Below, one piece after another: positions 1 to 8,617 of a DNA stretch of 64,000 nt. The stretch's first letter is position 1. Every line of letters starts with the position of its first letter. Position numbers and translations under genes: made by a program. The notes beneath the pieces were generated by a model. It was not told where the DNA came from. It was given only the letters and a program-made list of their open reading frames with translations, and did not search any database. Source of the DNA: Acidovorax sp. Leaf78 (GTDB lineage: Bacteria > Pseudomonadota > Gammaproteobacteria > Burkholderiales > Burkholderiaceae_C); NCBI RefSeq assembly GCF_001422735.1, contig NZ_LMLZ01000003.1:62001-126000 (forward strand), given 5' to 3'.

Positions 1-45
1 GGGCAATTTCAACTCACACCGCCCCACCACAGGGCGCGCCCCACA

Positions 46-126
46 CCAGGGCCACCGTGGAACTGGCTTCGCCAGGCCACTGGTGGCGTCCCCCTCGGGG
101 GGAAGCGGCGCAGCCGCTCAGGGGGG
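46..126 (-). repeat. Family A repeat copy 1, directly 3' of gdhA
   Basis: In the sense of the upstream gene it begins right after the TGA stop of gdhA with a C-run, then AGCGGC/GCCGCT stem arms, a second C-run facing a G-run, then ACGCCACC and a CCACCAGTGG-type segment ending near CCACGGTGG. Related copies lie at 37175-37262, 45751-45833 and 30890-31005. The stacked G/C stems could act as a transcription terminator or mRNA 3' stabiliser, but there is no clear T-run. Bases 1-45 hold nothing I recognise. Confidence 0.7.
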
Positions 127-1449
127 TCAAGGGTAAAGTCCACGCATCTCGCGCGCATGCAGGATGCGCTGGCAGGCCACGATGAAGGTGGCGGTGCGCA
201 GGCTCACCTTGTGCTCTTGCGACACCTGCCAGATGCCCGCAAAGGCCTCCTGCATGATGCGCACTAGGCGGGCGTTGATTTCGTCCTCGCTCCAGAAGAA
301 GCTGGAGAAGTCCTGCACCCATTCGAAGTAGCTCACCGTCACGCCACCGGCGTTGGCGATCACGTCGGGCAGCACCAGCACGCCCTTGTCGTGCAGGATG
401 TCGTCGGCCTCGGTGGTCGTGGGGCCGTTGGCGCCTTCGATCACGAGCTTGGCCTTGATCTGGCCCGCGTTGTCCTTGGTGATCTGGCCTTCCAGGGCCG
501 CAGGGATCAGGATCTCGCAATCCACACCCCAGAACTCCTCGGGCTTCATCACGTCGGCGCCGGCAAAGCCGCCCACGCCGCCACGGGTCTTCACGTGGGC
601 CAGCAGGGCGGGCACGTCCAGGCCGTTGCCATTGAAGATGGTGCCGGTGTGGTCCTGCACGGCCACCACCTTGGCGCCGGCTTCGGCAAACAGCTTGGCG
701 GCAATGCCGCCCACGTTGCCAAAGCCCTGCACCGCCACGCGGGCGCCGCTGAGCGCCAGGCCCGTCAGCTTGGCCGCTTCGACACCCACGGTGTACACGC
801 CGCGGCCGGTGGCCTCCACGCGGCCGAGCGAGCCGCCCAGGTCCACGGGCTTGCCGGTGACCACGCCGGTGGCGGTGGCGCCGGTGTTCATCGAATACGT
901 GTCCATCATCCAGGCCATGATCTGGCCGTTGGTGTTCACGTCGGGTGCCGGGATGTCCTTGGAGGGGCCGATCAGCAGGCCGATCTCGCTGGTGTAGCGG
1001 CGCGTCAGGCGCTCCAGCTCACCCATCGACAGCTTCTTGGGGTCCACGCGGATGCCGCCCTTGGCACCGCCGTAGGGCACGTTCACCGCGGCGTTCTTGA
1101 CCGACATCCAGGCCGACAGGGCCATCACTTCGGACAGCGTCACGTCCTGGTGAAAACGCACGCCGCCCTTGCCGGGGCCGCGGCTCAGGTTGTGCTGCAC
1201 GCGGTAGCCTTCGTAGTGGGCGATGGTGCCGTTGTCGAGTTCGATCGGCACGTCCACGATCAGGATGCGCTTGGGGCGCTTGAGCGTTTCCACCCAGCGC
1301 GCCAGGTTGCCCAGGTAGGGGGTGACGCGGTCGACCTGCTGCAGGTAGTTGCCCCACGGGCCGAGGTGGTCGGCTTGCAGGTACGAAGGCACGCTGTGGA
1401 CGACGGCGCCCGCAGCGGTGGTGGCAGGGGCGCCGGAAGATGAAGACAT
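127..1449 (-). CDS. gdhA: Glu/Leu/Phe/Val family dehydrogenase, probably glutamate dehydrogenase
   Basis: It catalyses reversible NAD(P)-linked oxidative deamination of glutamate to 2-oxoglutarate and ammonia in the cytoplasm. The 440-residue length fits the hexameric small GDH class. The substrate lysines are visible in GPGKGG (about K94), MSVKNA (K118) and the catalytic PYGGAKGG (K130), and a Rossmann GFGNVGG lies near residue 240. The ATG start gives a short low-complexity N-terminal tail before the conserved core. It is transcribed leftward as a single gene, and a perfect 8-bp inverted repeat lies about 85 bp upstream of the start. Leucine or phenylalanine dehydrogenase is a less likely alternative because length and lysine motifs follow GDH. 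Confidence 0.93.
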   Translation of the reverse strand: MSSSSGAPATTAAGAVVHSVPSYLQADHLGPWGNYLQQVDRVTPYLGNLARWVETLKRPKRILIVDVPIELDNGTIAHYEGYRVQHNLSRGPGKGGVRFHQDVTLSEVMALSAWMSVKNAAVNVPYGGAKGGIRVDPKKLSMGELERLTRRYTSEIGLLIGPSKDIPAPDVNTNGQIMAWMMDTYSMNTGATATGVVTGKPVDLGGSLGRVEATGRGVYTVGVEAAKLTGLALSGARVAVQGFGNVGGIAAKLFAEAGAKVVAVQDHTGTIFNGNGLDVPALLAHVKTRGGVGGFAGADVMKPEEFWGVDCEILIPAALEGQITKDNAGQIKAKLVIEGANGPTTTEADDILHDKGVLVLPDVIANAGGVTVSYFEWVQDFSSFFWSEDEINARLVRIMQEAFAGIWQVSQEHKVSLRTATFIVACQRILHAREMRGLYP

Positions 1450-1533
1450 GGTGAGTTCCTTGTGGGATCGATCAGTTCAGGCTGCGAAGCTTATGCCTGT
1501 GCCCTCACGCTGTCTAAGGCCGGAGTGTTTGCG

Positions 1534-1556
1534 GGTTATGCGTTTGATGCATAACC
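1534..1556. promoter_or_regulatory. Perfect inverted repeat upstream of gdhA (candidate LysR-type operator)
   Basis: The arms GGTTATGC and GCATAACC flank a 7-bp spacer in the 164-bp gap between gdhA and the PPK2 gene. ATGC-N7-GCAT fits the T-N11-A spacing of LysR-family sites. No regulator gene sits beside gdhA here, so the binding protein is unknown. Confidence 0.5.
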
Positions 1557-1613
1557 TGCCGAAAGCGCCTGTTCATGCGGCATTGCAGCAAAACCGGCGC
1601 TTTCCACTGCGGG

Positions 1614-2507
1614 TCATTCGACCTTGAGCTGTGCCAGCGCCGGGTCGCCCTCGGGGTAGCGCAGGTCCAGGTTCTGCAGCACCTCGCGCAGCACGGTGGC
1701 GATCATCAGGTTGCGGTGCGTCTTGGAGTTGGCCGGCACGATGGTCCACGGCGCCCAGGGGGTGTGCGTGGCGGACAGCAGCGTGTCGTACGCGTTCTGG
1801 TACTCGGCCCACTGCTTGCGCACCTCGATGTCGCCCTGGCTGAACTTCCAGTGCTTGGCCGGGTCGTCCAGGCGCTCCTGAAGACGCTGCTTCTGCTCGT
1901 CGGCGCTGATGTGCAGCAGGAACTTGAGCACCACCGTGCCCGTCTCGCTGAGCATGCGCTCGAAGTCGTTGATGTGGGCCAGCCGCTGCTGGTGCTGCTC
2001 GGGCGTGATCCAGCCGTTGACCACCGGCACCAGCACGTCCTCGTACTGGCTGCGGTTGAAGACCGTGATGTCGCCCGCCTGCGGCACCTGCTGGTGGATG
2101 CGCCACAGGTAGTCGCGGGCGCGCTCGGCCTCGGTCGGTGCCTTCCAGCCCACGGCGTGCACCCCCAGCGCGCTCATGCGGCCGAACACGCCGCGGATGG
2201 TGCCGTCCTTGCCGGAGGTGTCGGTGCCCTGCAGCACCACCAGCAGCTTGTAGCGCTTGTCGGCGTAGAACAGGTCCTGCAGCGTGTCGAGCTCCGCGGC
2301 CAGCGCGTCCACGGCCGCCTTGTCCTGCGCCTTCCCGCCCAGGGAAAACGGCTTGGCGCCCGGGTCGTAGTCGCCCAGCGACACGCCGCGCTGCGGCTTG
2401 CCGCGGCTGCCGTCCTTGCCGTCATCGGCGGTGGGTTTGCCGGGCTGCCATTGCGACCACAGGTCGGCGGTCTTGCTGCGGGATTTGGGGATCAGGGGTG
2501 AGGGCAT
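1614..2507 (-). CDS. Polyphosphate kinase 2 family protein
   Basis: PPK2 enzymes move phosphate between inorganic polyphosphate and nucleotides (ADP/GDP to ATP/GTP, or AMP to ADP, depending on class). This 297-residue, single-domain protein has the P-loop GTDTSGKDGT at about residues 94-103, a FNRSQYEDVL segment that carries the conserved Asp/Arg region, and the lid segment RLDDPAKHWKFSQGD. It is a one-domain PPK2 (class I or III by length), cytoplasmic. The class cannot be set without an alignment. The first 60 residues are polar and likely disordered. It is leftward and separate from gdhA. Confidence 0.9.
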   Translation of the reverse strand: MPSPLIPKSRSKTADLWSQWQPGKPTADDGKDGSRGKPQRGVSLGDYDPGAKPFSLGGKAQDKAAVDALAAELDTLQDLFYADKRYKLLVVLQGTDTSGKDGTIRGVFGRMSALGVHAVGWKAPTEAERARDYLWRIHQQVPQAGDITVFNRSQYEDVLVPVVNGWITPEQHQQRLAHINDFERMLSETGTVVLKFLLHISADEQKQRLQERLDDPAKHWKFSQGDIEVRKQWAEYQNAYDTLLSATHTPWAPWTIVPANSKTHRNLMIATVLREVLQNLDLRYPEGDPALAQLKVE

Positions 2508-2689
2508 GGATGTGAGGGGCGGTGCGTGGATGGGGCACAGGTTAGGGCAACAGGGCGCGTTTCACAAATGGTCTGCGCGGGCCGCTGCTGGTTGCCAAGG
2601 CCGTGCCGGGCGCCCAGGCGCACCCTGGCCCGCAGCGACAGCGACAGCCGTGCATGGGCGGGCCCGGGTTCGGATGAGCGGAAGGCGCG

Positions 2690-3700
2690 TCACCGCTGCG
2701 CCATTCGGTAGGCCAGCGGCGTCTGCCCGGTGGCCTGGCGGAAGGCGCGGTGCAGGCCGGCTTCGCTCGCAAAGCCCAGGTCTTCGGCGATGCGCTTCAA
2801 GGGGTGTGGCGTGTCGCACAGCGCCTCGCTCACCTGGCGCAGCTTGATGCGGCGCATCCAGTGCGCGGCCGACAGCCCCGTGTGCGCCTGCACCCGGCGC
2901 GCCAGCGTGCGGGGCGAGAGGCCCAGTGCCTCCGCCAGCGCGGGCAGGCGCAGTTCGGTGGCGGGGCTGCGCTGCACCCAGAGCATGGCGCGGCGCAGGT
3001 CGGCGTCGGCCGTGGCCATGAGGTCGTGCCCCGCAAACGCCGGGTGGGTGGTGCGCGGGCGCGGCAGCATCAGCAATGCCTGCAGGTCGGCCAGGGCCTC
3101 GGGCGCCAGGCGCGCACCCAGCGCGTGAAGCATCAGCGGCAGGTAGCCGTTGGCGCCGGCTGCCGTGGTGGCGGTGCCGTCCTGCACCAGGGGCTCGTCA
3201 AAACGCCAGTGCACGGCGCTGTATTGCCGCTCCAGCGCGGCCCGCAGCCACCAGGTGGCCGTGGCGCCGCGCCCGCGCAGGCGCCCGCTGGCGGCGGCCA
3301 GCAACACGCCAGCGCAGTAGCTCCACACCTGCGTGCGGCGGGGCAGCGCGGCCAGGGCCTGCACCGCCGGGGCCAGTGGCTGCAGTTGCGCGGCGAGGCC
3401 GTCGGTGGACGATAGCCACAGGCCGGGGACCAGCACCGCGTCCAGGTCCGCAGCGGCCAGTGCAGCGCTGGGCGTGAGCGAGGGTCCTTGCCAGGTGGGT
3501 ACGGGCTGCAGGTCGGCGCCCACCCACAGCGTCTGCGCCACGGGCCGCTGCGCCCGCAGGCCGGCTGCGCGGGCCATGTCGGCGGCGGCGAACAGGCCGG
3601 CCGGCATGCAGCCGGGGTACAGCAGCAGGCCCAGGCGCAACGCTGTGGTCGGCGGCGGTGCGTGCCGACGGGGGGCCGATGGCACAAGGGGCGCGGTCAT
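2690..3700 (-). CDS. GlxA family transcriptional regulator (DJ-1/PfpI domain + AraC HTH)
   Basis: The N-terminal 190 or so residues form a DJ-1/PfpI-like domain (LGLLLYPG start, VWSYCAGVLLAAASG elbow). The C-terminal 100 residues are an AraC/XylS double helix-turn-helix (ALGLSPRTLARRVQ and IAEDLGFASEAGLHRAFR). Such proteins usually activate nearby genes in response to a small metabolite bound by the N-terminal domain. I chose the ATG at 3700; a TTG six bases upstream is in frame but weaker. It is divergent from the metallo-hydrolase at 3827, and tandem direct repeats lie in the gap, so it probably controls that gene. Its ligand is unknown. Confidence 0.88.
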   Translation of the reverse strand: MTAPLVPSAPRRHAPPPTTALRLGLLLYPGCMPAGLFAAADMARAAGLRAQRPVAQTLWVGADLQPVPTWQGPSLTPSAALAAADLDAVLVPGLWLSSTDGLAAQLQPLAPAVQALAALPRRTQVWSYCAGVLLAAASGRLRGRGATATWWLRAALERQYSAVHWRFDEPLVQDGTATTAAGANGYLPLMLHALGARLAPEALADLQALLMLPRPRTTHPAFAGHDLMATADADLRRAMLWVQRSPATELRLPALAEALGLSPRTLARRVQAHTGLSAAHWMRRIKLRQVSEALCDTPHPLKRIAEDLGFASEAGLHRAFRQATGQTPLAYRMAQR

Positions 3701-3715
3701 GGGCAAAAAATGGGG

Positions 3716-3735
3716 TGGCTAGAAATGGCAAGAAA
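3716..3735. promoter_or_regulatory. Tandem 10-bp direct repeat (candidate AraC-type operator)
   Basis: TGGCTAGAAA is followed at once by TGGCAAGAAA, one mismatch in ten. Direct repeats about one helical turn apart are typical of AraC-family sites. The pair lies between the divergent GlxA-type regulator and the metallo-hydrolase, beginning 16 bases before the regulator start. Confidence 0.4.
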
Positions 3736-3826
3736 TTGTCAGATCAGGCCATTCTCGCGCAGGCCGTGGCATCCAACAATCGGGCATCGACCTATCCACC
3801 CACCGGCCTTGTTGGAGACCCCCGCC

Positions 3827-4639
3827 ATGCACATCACCCATCTGCGCAATGCCACCGTCCTGCTGGAGTTCTCAAGCCAAGGCCGCCCAGTGGGCCTGCT
3901 GGTGGACCCGATGCTCGCGCCGCGCGGCACGCTGCCGGCGCTGCGCTACCTGGGCAAGGGGCGTGAGCGCAATCCCATCGTCGACCTGCCGCCGGGCACG
4001 GACGCTGCGCTGGAGCGGGTGACGCACGCCCTCATCACCCACTGCCAGCGCGGCCACTTCGACCACCTGGACAGCGCGGGCAAGCGCTTTCTGCGCGAGC
4101 GGCAGATTCCGGTGATCTGCATGCCGCGCGATGCGGCCTACCTGGCGCAGCGGGGCCTGGTGGTGTTGCCGCTGTCAGGCCCGGAGCGCCAGCCGTTTGC
4201 ACTGGGCGGCCACGTCACGCCGGTGGCCTGCGTGCACGGGCGGGGCTGGATCGCCCGCTTCATGGAGCACGGCCATGGCTACCTGCTGGAGTTGCCCGGC
4301 CAGCCCAGCGTGTACCTGGCGGGCGATACGCTGCTGACCCCCGCCGTGCGCGACTGCCTGGCGCGCCTGCGGCCGGACGTGGCCGTGCTGCCCGCAGGCG
4401 GCGCGCGCTTCGATGTGGGCGCGGAGATCCTCATGGACGCCGCCGACATGGCCCAGGCCGCCGCGCTGACCCCGGGCACCCTGGTGGTGAACCACCTGCA
4501 GGCGCTGGACCACTGCCCGACCACCCGCGAAGCAGTGCGGGCGCTGGCGCAGCAGGGTGGCTGGGACCACCGCCTGTGGGTGCCCGAGGACGGAGAGCGC
4601 AGGCGCTTCCTCCCCACGGACACTGCTGTGTGCTATTAA
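3827..4639 (+). CDS. MBL fold metallo-hydrolase (UlaG-like)
   Basis: This 270-residue cytoplasmic hydrolase has the metal-binding HCQRGHFDHLD motif, a later AGDT aspartate and a NHLQALDHC histidine, the pattern of UlaG-like metallo-beta-lactamase-fold proteins. The substrate is unknown. The ATG at 3827 begins the conserved MHITHLRNATVLLE strand; the open frame extends farther upstream, through the divergent regulator, but that part is not family sequence. It is divergent from the GlxA-type regulator, which probably controls it. The last codons and the TAA stop (DTAVCY) lie in a family C repeat. Confidence 0.85.
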   Translation: MHITHLRNATVLLEFSSQGRPVGLLVDPMLAPRGTLPALRYLGKGRERNPIVDLPPGTDAALERVTHALITHCQRGHFDHLDSAGKRFLRERQIPVICMPRDAAYLAQRGLVVLPLSGPERQPFALGGHVTPVACVHGRGWIARFMEHGHGYLLELPGQPSVYLAGDTLLTPAVRDCLARLRPDVAVLPAGGARFDVGAEILMDAADMAQAAALTPGTLVVNHLQALDHCPTTREAVRALAQQGGWDHRLWVPEDGERRRFLPTDTAVCY

Positions 4640-4694
4640 AACAATAGCTGTTTGCGCTTGCTGATCCAGCGGCAGGGGCAGTTTTCGTTCAAAA
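4631..4694. repeat. Family C repeat copy 1 between convergent genes
   Basis: It starts with the 17-bp palindrome at 4632-4648 (GCTAT-N7-ATAGC), then CTTGCTGATCCAGCGG, and ends in GTTTTCGTTCAAAA. It contains the TAA stop of the metallo-hydrolase and overlaps the TGA stop of the TonB receptor, filling the whole gap between these convergent genes. Related copies lie at 35400, 36488, 45366 and 61171. Confidence 0.75.
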
Positions 4695-6848
4695 CGACAC
4701 CTGCACGCCCGCCACCACCTGCCGCTGCGCGCCCGGGATGACGGTGAGCGCGCCCCACGACGCCGTGTAGTAGGTCTTGTTGAACAGGTTGTGCACGTCC
4801 AGCGTCAGGCGCGTGCGCTTGTCGATCTGCCAGTAGCCCGTGAGGCGTGCCGTGGTGTAGGCCGGCAGGCGGTAGGTGTCGGTCGCGGTGCCGGTGCGCT
4901 CGCCCACGTGCACCAGGCCGCCGCCCACGCCGTAGCGGCCGCCCCAGGGGGCCTGGTCTTCGCGAATGGCGAACAGGCCGGCGCTCACGCGGGGCACGTT
5001 CAGCAGGCGCTTGCCCAGCAGGGCGGCGTTGTTGTCGCGGGTCACCTCGGTGTCGGTGTAGGCCAGGTTGGCGGTCATGCGCCAGTGGGCGTCGATCTGC
5101 CCGGCCACATCCAGCTCCAGGCCGCGGCTTTGCACCTCGCCTGCGGCGATGCTGAAGTTGGCGTTGGTGGGGCTGCGCGTGAGCACGTTGGTCTTGCGGA
5201 TGTCGAACAGCGCCACGCTCGCGTTCAGCCGCTGGTCGGCCGACTGCCACTTGGCGCCCAGCTCCAGCGCCTGGCCCTTTTGCGGGTCGAACGCGCGGCC
5301 GCCTTCGTCGGTGCCCGCGTTGGGGCGGAACGAGCGCCCAGCCGAGGCGTAGACGGACGTGTTCGGATCGATCAGGTACGTGACGCCGATGCGCGGCGTG
5401 GCGGCGGAATGCTCCTGCACCTGGCGCGTGGCGGCCAGGCGGTTTTCGCTGTCCTGGTGGAAGCGGTCAAAGCGCACACCGGCCAGCAACTTCCATTTTT
5501 CTGTCAGGTCGATCTGGTCCTGCACGAACAGGCCCGTGGCGCGGGTGCGGTCCACCAGGTCGAAGCCTGGGGTCAGGTTGCCCACGGGCTGGTTGTACAC
5601 GGGGTTGTAGATGTCGATGGCGAACGGCTGGCTGGCCAGGCTGGAGTAGCGGATGTCCTGCGCCGCGGTCAGGCGCCAGGTCTCCACGCCGGCCAGCACG
5701 GTGTGGGCGAGGCCGCCGGTGCGCAGCTTGCCCTCGACTTCGGCCTGCAGCGACGCATCGCGTGCGGGCAGGCTGCGCCAGCTGTCGCGGCGCGTCAGGG
5801 TGCGGCCGTCGGCGGCCAGGGCGCCGGTCAGGTCCACGGCGGCGCCATACAGGTCCGTCTCGCGGTACGACGCGCCCACGCGCGTGCGCCAGCCCTGGCC
5901 CAGGTCGTGGTCCAGCGTCACCTGGTGCGTGTCGCCGTTCACGTGCAGGTTGGGGCGGCTGGGGTCGCCCAGGTAGCGGTCGGACGGCAGCGCGCCCACG
6001 TTGCCGCGCACCTGCACGATGCCGCGGTCCAGCGGCGTGCGGATGCGGATGAACTCCGCCTCGTAGTTCAGCACCGTGTTGGGCCCCAGGTTCCAGGTGA
6101 TGGACGGGGCCACCACCAGCTTGCGGTTGTCCACCAGCGCGGTGCGGCTGGCGCCGTCTTCGGCCGCCACGTTCAGGCGGTAGGCCACGTCCTTGCCCAG
6201 CGGGCCGGTGGTGTCGAGCGTGGCACGCCGGTAGCCCTGGCCGCCCACCTGCAGGCCGGCCTTGTGGGCGGCGGTGAACTGCGGCTTCTTGGTGACGATG
6301 TTGAGCGTGCCCCCTGGCTCGCTGCTGCCGTACAGCGCGGCCGCCGGGCCCTTCAGGAATTCGATGCGTTCGACCGAGCTCACGTCGCGCTGCGGGCCGT
6401 AGCCCCGGTTGGACGCAAAGCCGTTGAGCAACTGGCCGCCGTCGGTGTTGCTGAAGCCGCGGATCGCGTAGTTGTCCCACGTGCCGCCGAAGTCGTTCAG
6501 CCGGGTGATGCCGCTCACGTAGTCCACCGTATCGGCCAGGCGCGTCGCGCCCAGGTCCTCCATCAGCTGCTGGGGCACCACGCGCACGGACTGCGGGGTT
6601 TCGATCAGCGGGGTGTCGGTGCGCGTGGCGCCGGTGTTGCGCTGGGCGCCCTGGTAGCCGGTGGCGGCACTGCTGTCGCGCACCTGCACTTCCGACAGCG
6701 CAGGGCTGGCGGTGGTGTCGGTCCGTGGAGCCGATGGGGCGGTGGGGGCCGTCTGGGCCATGGCGGCGCTGGCCGTGAAGGCGCACAGGGCCAGGGTGGC
6801 GCGCGCCACGGCAGACTGCCGTGCGGGCGGGGAAATCAAGGGATGCAT
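4689..6848 (-). CDS. TonB-dependent siderophore receptor
   Basis: An outer-membrane receptor for ferric siderophores. The 719-residue protein starts with a signal peptide (TLALCAFTASAAMAQ). The plug domain follows (RVVPQQLMEDLGATRLADTV and RGFSNTDGGQLLNGF, then VERIEFLKGPAAALYGS with the usual GGTLNIVTKKP), and then a long beta-barrel ending in the terminal phenylalanine (VSF) typical of porin-like barrels. I chose the ATG at 6848 because it gives a clean signal peptide; the frame extends 37 residues upstream. There is no N-terminal FecA-type signalling domain and no sigma/anti-sigma pair nearby. A Fur-like box lies about 130-150 bp upstream. The siderophore is unknown. Confidence 0.9.
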   Translation of the reverse strand: MHPLISPPARQSAVARATLALCAFTASAAMAQTAPTAPSAPRTDTTASPALSEVQVRDSSAATGYQGAQRNTGATRTDTPLIETPQSVRVVPQQLMEDLGATRLADTVDYVSGITRLNDFGGTWDNYAIRGFSNTDGGQLLNGFASNRGYGPQRDVSSVERIEFLKGPAAALYGSSEPGGTLNIVTKKPQFTAAHKAGLQVGGQGYRRATLDTTGPLGKDVAYRLNVAAEDGASRTALVDNRKLVVAPSITWNLGPNTVLNYEAEFIRIRTPLDRGIVQVRGNVGALPSDRYLGDPSRPNLHVNGDTHQVTLDHDLGQGWRTRVGASYRETDLYGAAVDLTGALAADGRTLTRRDSWRSLPARDASLQAEVEGKLRTGGLAHTVLAGVETWRLTAAQDIRYSSLASQPFAIDIYNPVYNQPVGNLTPGFDLVDRTRATGLFVQDQIDLTEKWKLLAGVRFDRFHQDSENRLAATRQVQEHSAATPRIGVTYLIDPNTSVYASAGRSFRPNAGTDEGGRAFDPQKGQALELGAKWQSADQRLNASVALFDIRKTNVLTRSPTNANFSIAAGEVQSRGLELDVAGQIDAHWRMTANLAYTDTEVTRDNNAALLGKRLLNVPRVSAGLFAIREDQAPWGGRYGVGGGLVHVGERTGTATDTYRLPAYTTARLTGYWQIDKRTRLTLDVHNLFNKTYYTASWGALTVIPGAQRQVVAGVQVSF

Positions 6849-6976
6849 GGTGCAGATCGGTGAAGAAAAAACGGCGGGGCTTGCTGCCGCGCGCCGTGCC
6901 AGCCGCCGCACGGCAGAGGGGTCTTGCTGAGCGGGGCCACAGGCGGGGTTGCGGACCAAAGGCCGCCATTATCATT

Positions 6977-7001
6977 GCAAATGCAAACTATTCGCATTTG
7001 C
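6977..7001. promoter_or_regulatory. Candidate Fur box upstream of the siderophore receptor
   Basis: The perfect inverted repeat GCAAATGC-N9-GCATTTGC has AATGCGAATAG-type content on the receptor strand, close to the Fur sites usually seen before TonB receptors. It lies 129-153 bp upstream of the chosen start, so the promoter should be near it. Confidence 0.6.
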
Positions 7002-7099
7002 TTTGGTGGCAATGCTCCGATGCTTTCCAGGTCGGGGTCGGGGTTCCGCTCCTGGTTCAAGCGCCAGCGCCCGGCCTCCTCGGCGGCGCTCAGCGGGGC

Positions 7100-8035
7100 T
7101 CAGCGGGGCTCTGCCTTGGCCGCCGTTCCCATCAACGCCACAAAACGCGTGGCCCCCAGGCCCAGGGGCCGTTCCTTGGACCACACCACATCCACCCACA
7201 GAGCGGTGCCGTTGCTCAGGTTCTCGAACGGCATCTCCACCAGCCGCCCTGCCTCGATGCGCGGCTGCACCAGCGCACGCGGCTGCCAGCCCCAGCCCAG
7301 TCCCGCCTCGATCAGGCCCAGCGCGGCCAGGTGGTTGTCCGTACGCCAATGGTGGCGGGCAAACACAAAACGCGGGTCGGTCTGCGCCAGGTCACGGCTG
7401 GCCACGACGATCTGGCGGGTGGTGGTCAGGTGTTCTTCGCGCAGCATGGCGCGTTCGGGCAGCTCGCCCCGCGCCAGGGCCGAGGCGCGCGCGCCCTGCA
7501 GTACCGCGTGGTCCGGCGCCATCACGGCCACCAGGGTTTCGGTGCCCACTTCCTGAAAACCCTCGCGCCCGTCGATGCTGGGCCGCTCGAACACCAGCGC
7601 CAGCTGCGCGCGGCCGCTGTGCAGCAGTGCCAGGGCATCCACCTGCGGCGCGGTCAGCACCTCCACCTGCAGCAGCGGGTATTCCGACGCCAGCGTGGCC
7701 AACGGGCCCGTCCAGCGGGCGGCCAGCAACTCGGGGGCGATGGCCAGCGTCAGCCGCTCTTCCAGTCCCTGCGTCAGCGCCAGAGCCTGGGCGTTGAGCT
7801 GCTGCAGTTGCCCCGCGAGCAACCGGGCCTGCGGCTCCAGCGCGCGCGCCGCCGCTGTGGGCCGGGGCTCGCGGCCACTGCGGTCGAACAGCTGCACATC
7901 CAGCTCGGCCTCCAGGTGGGCGATGGTCATGCTGACGGCCGAAGGCACCCGCGACAGCGCCCGTGCAGCGGCCGAAAAAGAGCCGTGGTCGAGGGCGGCC
8001 AGGAACACCTGCAGGCTGTCGGAGGAGAAAGCCAT
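7100..8035 (-). CDS. LysR family transcriptional regulator
   Basis: The 311-residue protein has an N-terminal winged helix (LQVFLAALDHGSFSAAARALSRVPSAVSMTIAHLE) and a periplasmic-binding-like effector domain. It starts at the ATG at 8035; a TTG nine bases upstream is less likely. It is divergent from a PACE efflux gene with a 72-bp gap that contains a 13-bp T-N11-A palindrome, the arrangement of AceR/AceI-type pairs. It therefore probably regulates that transporter in response to a cationic compound; the inducer is inferred, not seen. Confidence 0.92.
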   Translation of the reverse strand: MAFSSDSLQVFLAALDHGSFSAAARALSRVPSAVSMTIAHLEAELDVQLFDRSGREPRPTAAARALEPQARLLAGQLQQLNAQALALTQGLEERLTLAIAPELLAARWTGPLATLASEYPLLQVEVLTAPQVDALALLHSGRAQLALVFERPSIDGREGFQEVGTETLVAVMAPDHAVLQGARASALARGELPERAMLREEHLTTTRQIVVASRDLAQTDPRFVFARHHWRTDNHLAALGLIEAGLGWGWQPRALVQPRIEAGRLVEMPFENLSNGTALWVDVVWSKERPLGLGATRFVALMGTAAKAEPR

Positions 8036-8048
8036 GCGGGTCAATCTA

Positions 8049-8061
8049 TCAGAAAATCTGA
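8049..8061. promoter_or_regulatory. LysR-type T-N11-A box
   Basis: TCAGA-AAA-TCTGA is a perfect 13-bp palindrome with T-N11-A spacing in the LysR/PACE divergent gap, 14 bases before the LysR start and 47 bases before the PACE start. It is a likely binding site of the adjacent LysR protein. Confidence 0.6.
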
Positions 8062-8070
8062 AACAAGCTG

Positions 8071-8101
8071 ACTTTATGTATCAGTGCGGCGCACATAAAG
8101 T
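8071..8101. promoter_or_regulatory. 9-bp-arm inverted repeat just before the PACE start codon
   Basis: The perfect arms ACTTTATGT (8071-8079) and ACATAAAGT (8093-8101) end six bases before the ATG. It could be a second operator or an mRNA hairpin covering the ribosome-binding region; no good Shine-Dalgarno is visible. Confidence 0.4.
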
Positions 8102-8107
8102 AGCGCC

Positions 8108-8590
8108 ATGACTTCCAGCACGACGCATCTCCAGACCACGCCATCCACTCCCGCTAGCACGGGGCTGCAGGGCATCAAGCGCCGGGTGATCTACGTCACT
8201 CTGTACGAGCTCATCGCCATCGCGGCCGCCACGCTGGGGCTGGCGCTGCTGACGGGCCAGGGCGCGGGCCATTCGAGCGTGGTGGCCGTGGCGGCGTCGG
8301 CCATCGCCATCGTGTGGAACATCGTCTTCAACTGGGCCTTTGAGCGCTGGGAATCGCGCCAGGCCATGCGCGGGCGCAGCGTGGGCCGCCGGGTGGCGCA
8401 TGCCATCGGCTTCGAGGGCGGGCTGGTGTTCACGCTGGTGCCGCTGTTCGCCTGGTGGTTCGGCGTGAGCCTGTGGACCGCCTTCGTCATGGACCTGGGG
8501 CTGATCGTGTTCTTTCTGTGCTACACGTTCGTTTTCAACTGGGGGTTCGACCGCATCTTCGGCCTGCCGGCGTCGGCACAGGCGGCCTGA
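8108..8590 (+). CDS. PACE family multidrug/biocide efflux transporter
   Basis: Small inner-membrane proton-driven efflux pump of the proteobacterial antimicrobial compound efflux family (AceI-like, chlorhexidine, acriflavine or short-chain diamines). The 160-residue protein has four predicted membrane helices arranged as two bacterial transmembrane pair domains. Conserved marks are the acidic residue in YELIAI of helix 1, FNWAFERWE after helix 2, and the second-repeat FNWGFDRIFG. The first 20 residues are polar and extended. It is divergent from its likely LysR regulator. The substrate is not readable from sequence. Confidence 0.9.
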   Translation: MTSSTTHLQTTPSTPASTGLQGIKRRVIYVTLYELIAIAAATLGLALLTGQGAGHSSVVAVAASAIAIVWNIVFNWAFERWESRQAMRGRSVGRRVAHAIGFEGGLVFTLVPLFAWWFGVSLWTAFVMDLGLIVFFLCYTFVFNWGFDRIFGLPASAQAA

Positions 8591-8617
8591 GCGCCCTTGG
8601 CACCGGCCACGCAGGGT

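Noticed and set aside
4791-6863. 690-codon plus-strand frame opposite the TonB receptor
   Set aside because: Antisense shadow of a well-supported receptor gene; no recognisable domain.
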